DNA of 64,000 bases from Faunimonas pinastri (GTDB lineage Bacteria; Pseudomonadota; Alphaproteobacteria; Rhizobiales; Afifellaceae): assembly GCF_900110915.1 (NCBI RefSeq), contig NZ_FOFG01000001.1, positions 558,001 to 622,000 of the forward strand, in the 5' to 3' direction. A program made the translations under genes and the position numbers. Positions 16,740 to 26,556 of the stretch are shown in pieces; position 1 is the stretch's first letter, and every line of letters starts with the position of its first letter. Under the pieces are notes generated by a model. The model was given only the letters and a program-made list of their open reading frames with translations. It had not been told where the DNA came from and made no database searches.

Positions 16740-17755
16740 GGAGCCTGCATCCGTCGGTTTCGTTGGGTTCTGAACCTTGAATAGGCAGCGTTGACCGCCT
16801 CGGCAAGCGCGGGGGTCGAATCGAGCGGCTCTTGTCCCGCAAAATCCAGCATGTTCGTGAACGGTCTCACGCGTTCCTCGCGGGTCAGAGCGTCGATGAA
16901 GAAGGCGAGGCGGGGGTTGAGGTGTCTCGGGCGCAGCACATGCACCCGCGCGCCGCTGGCCAGCGCCTCGCTCACCATGTTGTGGCTGTCGGCGGTCACC
17001 AGCAGCGCGTCGGACAGCGCGAGCAGGCCGGGCAGGGGATTGTCGCCGCTGCCGTCCCAGACGAAACCGGGCTTGTCGGCGAGCGCCGCTTTCAGGGCCG
17101 CCAGCAATTCCGGCGGGGTGCGGCGCGAGGGCGTGGCGACCACGCTGGCCGCCTTGGGCAGCGCCTCGCGCAGGCCGGCGGCAAAGGCGGCGATCTCGTC
17201 GCGGGAATACCTCGTGCCCTTGGAGGGGCCGCCGAGCACGATGCCGAGGAGCGGATGCGGCAGGCCGAAAAAGGCACGCGGCGGCGCTTCGCGAAGCGCC
17301 AGCAGCCGGGCGGCGGAGAAACGATGCGGCGCCGTCAGCGTGCGGATGACGTTGTCGCCGGTCAGCCGGTCATGCTCGGGCACCCATATCAGGTCGGCCG
17401 CCTCGGCGCCGATGCGGGGGTCCTTGAGGAATATCGTGAACGGCCGGGTCGCCGGGTCCAGGCCGCGAAAGGCGCGCACCACCGGCACGGCCCGGCGCCC
17501 GGTCGCGATGACGATGTCGGGAAAGGGCGGGGCAAGCCGACTTCCGGCGCGGCGCGGATCCTCGCGCGGATCGGGGCCGCCGGCGGGCGCCAGCCACGCC
17601 CAGGGCCGCCGGGGATGGATGTCGCGCCGCTGCGTCCGGCCGCCAAGGGCCATGGCGAGCCCCTCCACCTGCGCGAGATCGCCCGCCTTGCCGTCCGTCA
17701 CGAGCCAGATGCTGTGGCTCGCATGACCCGTCGGCCTGAGATCCGGGATCGTCAT
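16736..17755 (-). CDS. ELM1/GtrOC1-family protein (DUF1022)
   Basis: About 339 residues with a glycosyltransferase-B-like layout: [19 protein letters not shown] at the start, [32 protein letters not shown], and a C-terminal [21 protein letters not shown] donor-site-like segment. This is the bacterial version of the mitochondrial fission ELM1 family; its bacterial role is poorly defined and may concern envelope sugars. The ATG at 17755 is chosen for AGGAG just upstream, shortening an in-frame extension. It is coupled to trxB by an ATGA overlap. Confidence 0.85.
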   Translation of the reverse strand: MTIPDLRPTGHASHSIWLVTDGKAGDLAQVEGLAMALGGRTQRRDIHPRRPWAWLAPAGGPDPREDPRRAGSRLAPPFPDIVIATGRRAVPVVRAFRGLDPATRPFTIFLKDPRIGAEAADLIWVPEHDRLTGDNVIRTLTAPHRFSAARLLALREAPPRAFFGLPHPLLGIVLGGPSKGTRYSRDEIAAFAAGLREALPKAASVVATPSRRTPPELLAALKAALADKPGFVWDGSGDNPLPGLLALSDALLVTADSHNMVSEALASGARVHVLRPRHLNPRLAFFIDALTREERVRPFTNMLDFAGQEPLDSTPALAEAVNAAYSRFRTQRNRRMQAP

Positions 17756-18004
17756 CTCGCTCCTGACCCATTGCTGCTTCCGGCTCAATCAAGCACGGGA
17801 ACGGCTTCGGCGCATCCCGGTTGCCGAAAGCTTCTTCTTGCGATGCAGCAAAAATCCCGCGCGGCAACGGCTGCGCGGCTGCCGCATTTTTGCTCACGGG
17901 CATCGGGACCGTATCGGTCTGACTGCTCGCCGGACGCGCAGATGAACGGGAGAGTCGCCATTTCCGCCACTTTGACTCTCATCTGGCACGAGCTTGCGCC
18001 GATC

Positions 18005-18036
18005 ATTGGCGCCAATCTGCATAGCTGGCATGCAGA
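18005..18036. promoter_or_regulatory. Paired palindromes upstream of the candidate small RNA
   Basis: A perfect 12-bp palindrome ATTGGCGCCAAT (18005-18016) is followed by TCTGCAT (18016-18022) and ATGCAGA (18030-18036) around a seven-base spacer. Dense dyads in an intergenic region suggest one or two operators. They lie 55-85 bp before the first hairpin of the candidate RNA. Binding by the LsrB-like protein is possible because its neighbour genes are adjacent, but a canonical T-N11-A box is not present. Confidence 0.45.
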
Positions 18037-18090
18037 TGATCATGTTGTGTGCAACCGCGAACGGGAGCATACACCGCTCATGGCTGATGT

Positions 18091-18217
18091 GCCTCCGGCG
18101 TCATTCTCCTCCCGGCGCCGGGTCGGGTCTTCAGCTGTTCCCCTCTTGAAAGGTTGGCCTTCCCCGGCCAACCTCTCTCTCCTGCCGGACCCATCCCCTT
18201 GGGTCCGGCTTTTTTTT
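18091..18217 (+). ncRNA. Candidate trans-acting small RNA with three CU-rich loops
   Basis: Three consecutive stem-loops end in a T8 run. Stem 1: CCGGCG (18095-18100) with CGCCGG (18116-18121), loop containing TTCTCCTCCC, complementary to Shine-Dalgarno sites. Stem 2: AGGTTGGCC (18151-18159) with GGCCAACCT (18166-18174), loop TTCCCC. Stem 3 (terminator): GCCGGACCC (18184-18192) with GGGTCCGGC (18201-18209), loop ATCCCCTT, then T 18210-18217. No open frame with a ribosome-binding site occupies this stretch. The layout resembles alphaproteobacterial anti-Shine-Dalgarno RNAs (alpha-r14, AbcR/alpha-r15, cuckoo RNAs). The 5' end is not defined. Confidence 0.6.
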
Positions 18218-18332
18218 GCCCGAAATTCTGGTTGGCGGCGAAATTTCGCCTGGGAACGGCCCGCGGGCCTGTCCACCCCGGCCGAGGCGGCGCCGGATCT
18301 CCGTCCGCGCGCCGTAGCTCAGTCCGGCCTCT

Positions 18333-19226
18333 TCAGTCCTTTTCCGTCCGCGCCTCGCCGACCAGCCATTCCATGCGCCAGCCGCCGGAGAACCGGGCGT
18401 CCCGATCCGCCAGCCGCTTCTGCAGCAGGGGCAGGAGCAGCCTGAGCTCGCTTTCCAGCCGCCACGGCGGGTTCACCAGAATCATCCCGGTCCCGTTCAG
18501 CTGCAGCGTGGAATCGGCCCGGCGGATCGTGAGCTCGACGCGAAGCGTCTTGGGGATAGCGAGCGCCTCGACGCGCCGCGCCAGCGCGTTGGCATCCGCC
18601 TGCGCCTTCACGGGGTACCAGAGAAAGGTGAGGCCGGTCGCGAAGCGCCGCTGCGCATCGGCAAGGGCGGTCACCGCCTTCTTCGCCTCGTCCGCAACCT
18701 CATAGGGCGGGTCGACCAGCAGCAGGCCGCGCCGCTCCGGCGGCGGTAGCTGCGCCTTCAGCGCCGTCCAGGCGTCCATCTCCAGGATCTTGACGCGACC
18801 GTCGCGGCCATAGCGGCGGGTGAGGACGGGCCGGTCATCCGGATGCAGCTCGTTGAAGACGAGGCTGTCCTCCGGACGGATCAGCCAGCGGGCGATCTCG
18901 GGCGAGCCGGGATAATGGGCGAGATGCGTCCCGTCATTGACCGCGGCGATGGTCTTGCGCCATGGCGCCAGCAGCGCCTCCGCCTCGTCGGTCAGCGGAT
19001 CGGGATCGGCGGTGCCGTCGCGGTAAAGCCGCCCGACTCCATCCAACCATTCGCCAGTGCGAATCGCCGGGTCGGCGGTCAGGTCGTAGAGGCCGATTCC
19101 GGCATGGACATCGAGAACCCGGAAGGGCGCGGGCTTGGCCTTCAGGTGCTCGATGATGCGGGCAAGCGTGATGTGCTTGACCACATCGGCAAAGTTTCCG
19201 GCGTGAAAGGCGTGGCGATAATTCAT
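18333..19226 (-). CDS. rlmJ: 23S rRNA (adenine2030-N6)-methyltransferase
   Basis: RlmJ methylates A2030 of 23S rRNA. The 297 residues begin MNYRHAFHAGNFADVVKHI, the hallmark of the family, followed by the SAM-binding VLDVHAGIGLYDLT and the catalytic VDPPYE motif (LLLVDPPYEV, near residue 165). AGGAAG precedes the ATG. It converges with the candidate small RNA and is divergent from the EamA transporter. Length fits the family (about 280). Confidence 0.93.
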   Translation of the reverse strand: MNYRHAFHAGNFADVVKHITLARIIEHLKAKPAPFRVLDVHAGIGLYDLTADPAIRTGEWLDGVGRLYRDGTADPDPLTDEAEALLAPWRKTIAAVNDGTHLAHYPGSPEIARWLIRPEDSLVFNELHPDDRPVLTRRYGRDGRVKILEMDAWTALKAQLPPPERRGLLLVDPPYEVADEAKKAVTALADAQRRFATGLTFLWYPVKAQADANALARRVEALAIPKTLRVELTIRRADSTLQLNGTGMILVNPPWRLESELRLLLPLLQKRLADRDARFSGGWRMEWLVGEARTEKD

Positions 19227-19310
19227 GGCTTCTTCCTAGGCGCTTCGAGGCGCCGCGTCAGCCCGCCAATCCACTTGCCGGAGGCGGGCTTTGTCCATAC
19301 CACGAGCCGC

Positions 19311-20258
19311 ATGTCACGCCTCGCCGCCAATCTTCTCTGCCTGTTCACCGCCCTGATCTGGGGCGGCGCGTTCATCGCCCAGTCCACCGTGATGTCGAAG
19401 CTCGGCCCGTGGAGCTTCGTCGGGCTGCGCTTCCTGCTGGGGGCGCTGGCCATGCTGCCCTTCGTCATGCGTGAGGGCGGACTGCTGCTCGGCCCCGTGA
19501 GGGCCGATGCCGCCGAGCCAAGTGCTGCGCCGAATGCGGGCCGCCGCCGCGGTCTCATGCTGACCTTTGCGGTGACCGGCGTGTTTCTCACCGCGCAGAT
19601 CTTCCAGCAGTTCGGCCTGCTGACGTCGAGCGTCACCAATGTCAGCTTCCTCACCACGCTTTATGTGGTGATGGTGCCTTTCGTCATGATCTTGCTGTTC
19701 CGGCAATGGCCGGATTGGATCGTCTGGCCGGCCGTCCTGCTCGCCGTGATCGGCACGTGGCTGCTCACCGGCGGGCTGTCGCATGTCGGCATCGGCGACC
19801 TTCTGGGCCTGATCTGCGCGGTGTTCTGGGCCTTCCACGTCGCACTGATGGGGCCGGCGGTGAACGCGACCGGGCGGCCGCTCTTCGTCGTCTTCTGGCA
19901 GTGCCTCGTCAGCGGCGTCGTCGCCACGGCGGTGGGGCTGGTGGCCGAGCAGCCGACGCTTGCCGCCGTCCTGCAGGCGGCGCCCGAGCTTGCCTATGCC
20001 GGCATCGTCTCGGGGGCGCTGGCCTTTTCCTTCCAGGCGCTCGGCCAAAGCCATACGCGGGCGGCGGACGCCGCCGTGATCTTTTCCGCCGAGGCGCCCT
20101 TCGCCTCGCTGTTCGCGGCGCTGATTCTGGGCGAGCGGCTGGACGGCGGCGGCTGGCTTGGCTGTGGGATCATCTTCGCCGCGGTGCTCGCGGTCCAACT
20201 CGTGCCTTTATTGCATTCCACGCCAAGCGGGAGAATGGCCGGCACCGTGGAGGGCTGA
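19311..20258 (+). CDS. EamA-family (DMT) transporter
   Basis: Inner-membrane protein of 315 residues with about ten predicted helices in two EamA repeats: LLCLFTALIWGGAFIAQS in the first and LLGLICAVFWAFHVALMGP in the second. A hydrophilic loop of ~25 residues (DAAEPSAAPNAGRRRG) lies within the first half. The ATG at 19311 starts right before the first helix; earlier in-frame sequence is not transporter-like. DMT transporters export or import small metabolites; the substrate cannot be inferred. Confidence 0.88.
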   Translation: MSRLAANLLCLFTALIWGGAFIAQSTVMSKLGPWSFVGLRFLLGALAMLPFVMREGGLLLGPVRADAAEPSAAPNAGRRRGLMLTFAVTGVFLTAQIFQQFGLLTSSVTNVSFLTTLYVVMVPFVMILLFRQWPDWIVWPAVLLAVIGTWLLTGGLSHVGIGDLLGLICAVFWAFHVALMGPAVNATGRPLFVVFWQCLVSGVVATAVGLVAEQPTLAAVLQAAPELAYAGIVSGALAFSFQALGQSHTRAADAAVIFSAEAPFASLFAALILGERLDGGGWLGCGIIFAAVLAVQLVPLLHSTPSGRMAGTVEG

Positions 20259-20422
20259 TGGCGGACGACCCGCCGGGAACCCAAGCCGCACCGGGCCATT
20301 GTCGAAGCGGTCGATATGTCGAGCATCCACCATGGATGCCGGTCGATCCGTCCGCCACGGCGGCAGCATGGGCAGGGCAGCCATGGTGCCAGCGGGGCGG
20401 GATGAGAATTGGGAGTGCTTAG

Positions 20423-21292
20423 ATGAAACGACGTCACCTCCTGGCCGGTCTGGCGCTTGCAGGCGCCGCCGCTCTGCCGGGAATCGCTGCAGCCGCAACC
20501 ACCGGCTACTCCACTGCCAACGTGAATCTCCGCTCCGGGCCGAGCACGCAATATCCGCCCGTCGCCGTGCTGCAGACGGGAACGCCGCTGAACATCTACG
20601 GCTGCCTGACCGGCTACACGTGGTGCGACGTGAACTATGCCGGCAATCGCGGCTGGGTCTCCGGCGCCTACCTGCAGTTCATGTACCAGAGCCGTCGCGT
20701 CTACGTGCCGGAATACGCGCCGCGCGTGGGCGTTCCGATCGTCACCTTCGACGTCGATAATTACTGGGACCGCTACTATCACGGCCGCACGTTCTACCGC
20801 GAGCGCGACCGTTGGGATCGCTTCGACTGGCGTCGCGCCGGTCCGCCTCCGGGCTGGCGTTCCGACTGGGATCGCGGCGATCGTGGTCCGGGACGCGGCC
20901 CCGGCCCCGGCCCAGGCTTTGACCGTGGCCCCGGCCCGGGCCCGGATCGTGGTCCTGATTGGGATCGCGGCGGCCCGAATGGCGGCCCCGGTGGATTCGA
21001 TCGCGGCCCGGATCGCGGTGATCGTGGTGGGGATCGTGGTCCGGATCGCGGCGGCGACCGCGGTCCCGATCGTGGCGATCAAGGCCAGCGGCCCGATCAG
21101 AATCGTCAGGGCCAGGGCCAGGGCCAGGGCCAGGGTCGGCCGGACCAGCGCCAGCAGGACCAGCGCCCGCAGGGGCAGGGCCAGCAGGGGCAGGGACGCC
21201 CGCAGGGCAACCAGAATGCCGCGCCGAACGGCAACCAGCCTTGGCTCGGCAATCGCCAGAACGGCAATTGCGCTCCCGGCCAGCAGTGCTGA
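20423..21292 (+). CDS. Exported bacterial SH3-domain protein with Arg/Gly/Pro/Gln-rich tail
   Basis: 289 residues: signal peptide ([20 protein letters not shown]), then an SH3b domain at about 28-85 ([32 protein letters not shown]), a tyrosine- and arginine-rich linker, and a ~150-residue low-complexity tail of GPDRG, DRGG and GQGQ repeats ending in [10 protein letters not shown]3b domains usually bind peptidoglycan stem peptides, so an envelope role is likely. The tail is encoded by imperfect DNA repeats (20880-21240). A hairpin followed by a T-run ends the gene. Confidence 0.85.
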   Translation: MKRRHLLAGLALAGAAALPGIAAAATTGYSTANVNLRSGPSTQYPPVAVLQTGTPLNIYGCLTGYTWCDVNYAGNRGWVSGAYLQFMYQSRRVYVPEYAPRVGVPIVTFDVDNYWDRYYHGRTFYRERDRWDRFDWRRAGPPPGWRSDWDRGDRGPGRGPGPGPGFDRGPGPGPDRGPDWDRGGPNGGPGGFDRGPDRGDRGGDRGPDRGGDRGPDRGDQGQRPDQNRQGQGQGQGQGRPDQRQQDQRPQGQGQQGQGRPQGNQNAAPNGNQPWLGNRQNGNCAPGQQC

Positions 21293-21315
21293 GTCTGTAG
21301 AAGCACAACGAAAAG

Positions 21316-21342
21316 GACGGCGGCCCTCGGGCCGTCGTTTTT
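21316..21342 (+). terminator. Rho-independent terminator after the SH3b gene
   Basis: GACGGC (21316-21321) and GCCGTC (21331-21336) with an internal GGCCCTCGG loop, followed by GTTTTTG. It separates the SH3b gene from uvrB, which starts at 21402. Confidence 0.75.
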
Positions 21343-21401
21343 GTTTTGTTCATGGCCGTTGCGGTCTTCCATCCCGTCCGGTTCGGACCCATATTGCCGA
21401 T

Positions 21402-24233
21402 ATGCCGACCGCCCCGAAAAAATCGCCCAGCTCCCCCTCGACCGCTCTTCCCGAAGGATCCGGGCTGCCGGAGCAAAGCGGGGTATCCGCCGGCTTCGGG
21501 GAAGCGCCGCAGCCCAACCTTGAAGGTGTGCCACTGGAACGCGCTTTCGCCGGGCCGATCTCCGCCTGGGCCGACCTGATTTCAGAGGAAGCGGAGCGCG
21601 ACGGTGAGGCTGTCGAAGCACCGAAATCGCGCATCAAGGCGAAACGCGCCAGTCCGCTGATGCCGGACCAGAGCGTGCCGCTGCATCCGGCCGAGACGCC
21701 TGCCATCCGCGCCACGCGCAAGACGGACGGCGACGGCAAGGCTGATTCCAAGGCCGCTGGGCGCAAGACGCCGGTAAAGGCCAAGGATAAGGCGAAGGCC
21801 GAGGATGCCGCGCCCTACAAATCCTCCCGCGGCACGTCGATGGGCCGCGCCGGCACGGCGAAGGAGCGCGCTGCAGGCGGGCTCAACCCCGTCGCCGGCC
21901 TCGATATCGACCTGGAAGACGTCGAGTCGTTGCCGCAGAACGCGGTGACCGCGACCGTGCAGGCACTGTCCGACTTGATCGAAAACGGCCGTCCGGAGCT
22001 CAAGGACAAGCCGTGGATGCCGCATCGTCCGCCGCGTCCGGAAAAGTCCGAAGGCGGCGTGCCTTTCGATCTCAGGTCCGCGTTCGATCCGCGGGGCGAC
22101 CAGCCGCGGGCAATCCATGAACTGGTGACGGGGATCAAGGAACAGGACGAGCGCATGCAGGTGCTGCTCGGCGTCACCGGTTCGGGCAAGACCTTCACCA
22201 TGGCCAAGGTGATCGAGGAAACGCAGCGTCCCGCGCTGATCCTCGCGCCGAACAAGACGCTCGCCGCGCAGCTTTATGGCGAGTTCAAGTCGTTCTTCCC
22301 CGAAAACGCGGTGGAGTACTTCGTCTCCTATTACGACTATTACCAGCCGGAAGCCTACGTTCCGCGCACGGATACCTTCATCGAGAAGGAATCGTCGATC
22401 AACGAGCAGATCGACCGCATGCGCCACTCAGCGACCCGCTCTCTGCTGGAGCGCGACGACGTCATCATCGTCGCCTCCGTCTCCTGCATCTACGGTATCG
22501 GCTCGGTCGAGACTTATACGGCCATGACTTTCGGCCTGGAGGTGGGCGAGCGCATCGACCAGCGCCAGCTGCTGGCCGACCTCGTGGCCCTGCAATACAA
22601 ACGCACCGACATCAACTTCATCCGCGGTAGCTTCCGGGTGCGCGGCGATACGGTCGAAATCTTCCCCGCCCACCTGGAAGACCGGGCCTGGCGCGTCTCG
22701 CTCTTTGGCGACGAGATCGAATCCATCGTCGAATTCGATCCGCTGACCGGGACCAGGTCGTCGGAGCTGAAGTCGGTCAAGGTCTACGCCAATTCCCACT
22801 ACGTGACGCCGAAGCCGACGCTGGCGCAGGCGATGAAGGGCATCAAGTCCGAACTGACGTGGCGGCTTGAGGAGCTGGAAAAGGCCGGCCGCCTGCTTGA
22901 AGCGCAGCGGCTGGCGCAGCGTACCCAATACGATCTGGAGATGATGGAGGCTACCGGCGCCTGTCAGGGCATCGAGAACTATTCGCGCTATCTCACCGGC
23001 CGCAAGCCGGGCGAGCCGCCGCCGACCCTCTTCGAATACCTGCCCGACAATGCCCTCGTCTTCATCGACGAGAGCCACGTCACGATCCCGCAGATCGGCG
23101 GCATGTATCGCGGCGACTTCCGGCGCAAGGCGACGCTGGCGGAATACGGCTTCCGCCTGCCGTCCTGCATGGACAATCGCCCGCTCCGCTTCGAGGAATG
23201 GGACGCGATGCGACCGCAATCGGTCGCCGTGTCCGCCACGCCCGGCGGATGGGAACTGGACCAGACGGGCGGCATCTTCGCCGAGCAGGTGATCCGCCCG
23301 ACCGGCCTGATCGATCCGCCCGTTGAAGTGCGCCCGGCCAAGAGCCAGGTGGACGATCTCCTGGGCGAAGTGCGCGAGGTCGCGCAGCGCGGCTACCGCT
23401 CGCTGGTGACGGTGCTCACCAAGCGCATGGCCGAGGACCTGACGGAGTACCTGCACGAGCATGGCGTGCGCGTGCGCTACATGCATTCCGACATCGACAC
23501 GCTGGAGCGGATCGAGATCCTGCGCGATCTCCGCCTCGGCGCTTTCGACGTGCTGGTCGGCATCAATCTGCTGCGCGAAGGGCTCGACATTCCGGAATGC
23601 GCTTTGGTCGCCATTCTGGACGCCGACAAGGAAGGCTTCCTGCGCTCGGAGACCTCGCTGATCCAGACCATCGGCCGCGCCGCGCGGAACGTCGACGGTC
23701 GCGTCGTGCTCTATGCCGACCACATCACCGGCTCCATGGAGCGGGCGATGGCGGAGACCGAGCGTCGCCGCGAGAAGCAGGTGGCCTACAACACCGAGCA
23801 CGGCATCACGCCGGAATCTGTGAAGCGCAATATCGGCGATATCCTCGACAGCGTCTTCGAGCGCGACCATGTCCGCGTCGATGTCGGCCACACCGACGAG
23901 GGTGCCACGATCGGCCACAACTTTCAGGCCCATCTGGCGGATCTGGAAAAGCGGATGCGCGACGCGGCGGCCAATCTCGAATTCGAGACGGCGGCCCGGC
24001 TGCGCGACGAACTCAAGCGCCTGCGCGAGACGGAACTGGCGATCTCCGACGATCCGCTCGCCCGCCAGAGCGCGGTGGAAGGCAAGGCCGGCTCCTTCGC
24101 CGCGCCGCCCGCGAAAAGCCGCGTCCGCAAGAACGACCTGGACGAAATGACGGTGGGTCGCACGGAAAAGCCGATGGGCGGCCCGCTGCCGCAGAAATCG
24201 TCGGCCGGAAAGCGGCGGGGCAGGGGGAGGTGA
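21402..24233 (+). CDS. uvrB: Excinuclease ABC subunit B with long N-terminal extension
   Basis: UvrB is the DNA helicase-like damage verifier of nucleotide excision repair. The catalytic part starts near residue 219 ([19 protein letters not shown]) and shows Walker [13 protein letters not shown], the beta-hairpin region [17 protein letters not shown]-equivalent [11 protein letters not shown], helicase motif VI ([14 protein letters not shown]) and a C-terminal UVR motif ([24 protein letters not shown]). The 943 residues exceed the usual ~670. The extra 218 N-terminal residues are low-complexity, rich in Ala, Lys, Pro and Glu. The start ATG at 21402 lies 60 bp after a terminator. Confidence 0.95.
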   Translation: MPTAPKKSPSSPSTALPEGSGLPEQSGVSAGFGEAPQPNLEGVPLERAFAGPISAWADLISEEAERDGEAVEAPKSRIKAKRASPLMPDQSVPLHPAETPAIRATRKTDGDGKADSKAAGRKTPVKAKDKAKAEDAAPYKSSRGTSMGRAGTAKERAAGGLNPVAGLDIDLEDVESLPQNAVTATVQALSDLIENGRPELKDKPWMPHRPPRPEKSEGGVPFDLRSAFDPRGDQPRAIHELVTGIKEQDERMQVLLGVTGSGKTFTMAKVIEETQRPALILAPNKTLAAQLYGEFKSFFPENAVEYFVSYYDYYQPEAYVPRTDTFIEKESSINEQIDRMRHSATRSLLERDDVIIVASVSCIYGIGSVETYTAMTFGLEVGERIDQRQLLADLVALQYKRTDINFIRGSFRVRGDTVEIFPAHLEDRAWRVSLFGDEIESIVEFDPLTGTRSSELKSVKVYANSHYVTPKPTLAQAMKGIKSELTWRLEELEKAGRLLEAQRLAQRTQYDLEMMEATGACQGIENYSRYLTGRKPGEPPPTLFEYLPDNALVFIDESHVTIPQIGGMYRGDFRRKATLAEYGFRLPSCMDNRPLRFEEWDAMRPQSVAVSATPGGWELDQTGGIFAEQVIRPTGLIDPPVEVRPAKSQVDDLLGEVREVAQRGYRSLVTVLTKRMAEDLTEYLHEHGVRVRYMHSDIDTLERIEILRDLRLGAFDVLVGINLLREGLDIPECALVAILDADKEGFLRSETSLIQTIGRAARNVDGRVVLYADHITGSMERAMAETERRREKQVAYNTEHGITPESVKRNIGDILDSVFERDHVRVDVGHTDEGATIGHNFQAHLADLEKRMRDAAANLEFETAARLRDELKRLRETELAISDDPLARQSAVEGKAGSFAAPPAKSRVRKNDLDEMTVGRTEKPMGGPLPQKSSAGKRRGRGR

Positions 24234-24234
24234 G

Positions 24235-24718
24235 ATGACGCTGGACGAGCGCCTTGAGGCCAATGCCATTCTCGATCGCCTGACGGCGGACGGGGAAACC
24301 TTCAGCCGGAGCGACGCGACGCGGCGCGGCTGGTCGAGCTGATCCCGCTCTAGAAGAAGCGATCCTCGCCCTTGCAGCTGTCTATAAGCGGGAAGGGGAG
24401 CTCGGCGGCAAGACATCGGGCTATGCCGCCGGCGTCGGCAATGTGGATTTGAAGACCGGGGACGATGCCTGGTCGTTCGAGCATGGCGGCTCGGCGATCT
24501 GGCGTGTCGGCTCGTACAAGGTGACGCATCTGGAAGGCACCCTCGGGATCGAGCGTTTCCTGACCCCGAACCCGCTGAAGGACGGCACCGAATGCCAGAT
24601 CATCTATGATGCAAGCGGGCCGAAGCGCATGTTGCTCAGGCGAAACACGCCTTACACCTTCCTCTTCGTGACCTTCTCCGTCGGCACCATGAAGCCCTGG
24701 AAGAATCCGGCACCCTGA
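24235..24718 (+). pseudogene. Frameshifted gene of unknown function
   Basis: Coding similarity of style runs from the ATG at 24235 (MTLDERLEANAILDRLTADG), one base after the uvrB stop, to a stop at 24716-24718, but three frames are needed. The first frame stops at 24340-24342. The middle piece (RRDAARLVELIPL) is in a second frame, ended by TAG at 24351. The rest (LEEAILALAAVYKREGEL ... MKPWKNPAP) is in a third. Restoring one base near 24300 and one at the CTC/CTA junction near 24350 would rejoin a ~160-residue protein. It may be a real pseudogene or a sequence error. I do not recognise the family. Confidence 0.55.
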
Positions 24719-24820
24719 CCCAAAGGCGGAGCGCCTCAGCCTCCTGAACTCTCGCACTCCGGTTGTAATGGTGCGAGCCAGTTTCCATGTCTTGCGTCGA
24801 TACCGATCCTTGGAGATCCC

Positions 24821-25213
24821 ATGTCCGAGACTTCAGCGCCCTCCGTTCCCGTTTCCTCCATCGCCGTCGGGCAGGTCTGGACGTTTCGAGGTGCGCCCGG
24901 TCCGGTGACGCGGCTGGTGATCGGCGCGATTCAGGATTTCCACAGTCGCGATGCGGTAAGCGTCGCCTTCACCGGGGTCCCCAATCCGGCGGATGCGCAG
25001 GGTGGGCTGATCGAGATTCCGCACATGCCGTTCGAGGCTTCCGCACTGGCGGCGGACCTCCTGGAACTGGAGGAAACGGGCGCGGCCGCACCGGCCGGCT
25101 TCAGCGAAGCGCGGCAGAGCTGGATTCGCGAGGCGGGCGGGCTGCTTTCCATGGCCCCGGCCCGTGCGCTGGCCCATGCCGTGCGCATAGCCATCTCCCG
25201 CGCCCGGGCCTGA
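24821..25213 (+). CDS. Conserved-looking protein of unknown function
   Basis: 130 residues, no signal peptide or membrane helix. The N-terminal half (SIAVGQVWTFRGAPGPVTRL, IEIPHMPFEASALAADLLEL) looks like a small beta-rich fold; the C-terminal half is helical (SWIREAGGLLSMAPARALAH). GGAG precedes the ATG. It stands alone between a frameshifted gene and a small hydrophilic protein. I cannot assign a family. Confidence 0.6.
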   Translation: MSETSAPSVPVSSIAVGQVWTFRGAPGPVTRLVIGAIQDFHSRDAVSVAFTGVPNPADAQGGLIEIPHMPFEASALAADLLELEETGAAAPAGFSEARQSWIREAGGLLSMAPARALAHAVRIAISRARA

Positions 25214-25342
25214 GGCTTACTCCCCGTACCGTTCACTCTCGGCGTCCCTTCGCCGCGACAGCTGTTCTGGCGCTCTACAAAGAACTCTCGCCCCGCTTGC
25301 GCGTTCTCCCGGCATTCGAAAGCCATGCAGCAGGAGGACGTC

Positions 25343-25612
25343 ATGCAGGGCAAGAAGACCCACGAACAGTTCATCCAGTCGGTCGAGCGCAAGGACGACG
25401 TTCCGAAACCGAACGAGCCGGACACCGCGCTGAACGAGGAAGCCACCGCCGGGCACCCGCCGCATCATCCCGACGCGCGCGAAAGCGAGTTCGCCGTCAG
25501 TGAGCACGGAATGCACCAGGAAACCCGCGGCCAGAACAAGCACAACAATCCCGGCCAAACAGGCCACAAGCCCCAGAAACATCACAGCCCCGAGGAAGAG
25601 AAGGAGGGGTGA
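25343..25612 (+). CDS. Small hydrophilic His/Glu/Pro-rich protein
   Basis: 89 residues, strongly hydrophilic and probably disordered: KKTHEQFIQSVERKDDVPKP at the start, then HPPHHPDARES, GMHQETRGQNKHNN and a KPQKHHSPEEEKEG end. The ATG at 25343 is preceded by AGGAGG, so the in-frame ATG at 25325 is less likely. It resembles rhizobial stress-type small proteins in composition only. Two similar-sized hydrophilic genes lie at 27.7-28.1 kb. Confidence 0.65.
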   Translation: MQGKKTHEQFIQSVERKDDVPKPNEPDTALNEEATAGHPPHHPDARESEFAVSEHGMHQETRGQNKHNNPGQTGHKPQKHHSPEEEKEG

Positions 25613-25800
25613 ACCAAAGGATGCTCCCGACTTTCCCGTGCTGCCGGAAGGTTGAAGCGGATCGTTTCACGGGTGCCAGTCTCTCAAATCGGCGGCTAAC
25701 AAGATCGCCGACCTCCTCCGGATCCTCTTCGCCGCGCCGGAGGGGGCATCCGCGGTCGCCGACGCATCTGCCGTCTCCTGCCTGGGCCTAAAAAGGCCGC

Positions 25801-26380
25801 ATGGTTGTCCTGAACAAGATCTACACCCGCACCGGCGATGACGGCACCACGGCGCTGGCCAATGGCGAGCGCCGCCGCAAGCACGATCTCCGCATCGAGG
25901 CCTACGGCACCGTCGACGAAACGAACGCCGCGGTTGGACTCGCGCCCGCCGAACTCACCGACGGTTTCTCCGAACTGGTCGCCATGCTGTCGCGCATCCA
26001 GAACGACCTCTTCGATCTTGGCGCCGACCTTGCCAACCCCGATGACGGCAAGCCGGTCGCCTTCGAGCCTCTACGCATCGTGGATTCGCAGGTGGAGCGC
26101 ATCGAGCGCGACATCGACCGACTGAATGCCGACCTGCAGCCGCTGCGCTCCTTCGTGCTGCCCGGCGGCAGCAGGGCCTCCCGCCGCCCTGCACCTCGCC
26201 CGCACCGTCTCGCGCCGCGCCGAGCGGCTCATGGTGGCGCTGAGGGCGGAAGGCGAGCAGGTCGGCGGCCCGGCGCTCCGCTACATGAACCGGCTGTCCG
26301 ACTTCTTCTTCGTGGCAAGCCGCTGGGTGAACGACCACGGCGATGCCGAAGTCTTGTGGGTGCCCGGGCAGAACCGCTGA
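25801..26380 (+). pseudogene. Cob(I)alamin adenosyltransferase (PduO/MMAB type), frameshifted
   Basis: The first ~125 codons encode a PduO-type ATP:cob(I)alamin adenosyltransferase: MVVLNKIYTRTGDDGTTALA (ATP-binding start), RIEAYGTVDETNAAVGLA and PLRSFVLPGGS. The expected continuation (ALHLARTVSRRAERLMVAL ... DHGDAEVLWVPGQNR) is in another frame. The shift falls at CCC (26180-26182) in CTCCCGCCGCC; removing one C restores SASAALHLARTV and a ~192-residue protein, the normal length. Either adenosylcobalamin salvage by this gene is lost or the base is a sequencing error. No B12 riboswitch is evident upstream. Confidence 0.8.
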
Positions 26381-26508
26381 GGTTTTGCTGCCCGGCGCCG
26401 GCGGACAATCCCGCGAGAAGACTAAGCCGCATGAAGCCCTTCATTACTTCTGAACTGACCCCGGCAGGGAAACGGAGGCGTGAGTGCCGCCGCCGGAATA
26501 AGGACAAC

Positions 26509-26535
26509 AAAAAAGGCAGCCGGAGCTGCCTTTTT
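26509..26535. terminator. Bidirectional terminator
   Basis: AAAAAAGGCAGC and GCTGCCTTTTT (stem arms about 26511-26520 and 26525-26534) form a near-perfect hairpin with a CGGA loop and T-runs on both strands. It can end the adenosyltransferase transcript from the left and the small exported-protein gene (26557-26805, minus) from the right. Confidence 0.8.
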
Positions 26536-26556
26536 CGTGAACCTAGAAGGTCCGCC

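Noticed and set aside
18300-18332. GCCGTAGCTCAGT string resembling the start of a tRNA
   Set aside because: No anticodon arm, T-loop or acceptor complement follows before the rlmJ 3' end.
20258-20422. 54-codon frame linking the EamA transporter and the SH3b gene
   Set aside because: Its ends touch both neighbours, but it has no ribosome-binding site of note and an unusual Trp/Cys-rich composition; it contains a small dyad instead.
25613-25800. Possible cobalamin riboswitch before the adenosyltransferase
   Set aside because: I could not find the conserved B12-box sequence or the expected helices; only scattered G-C stretches.
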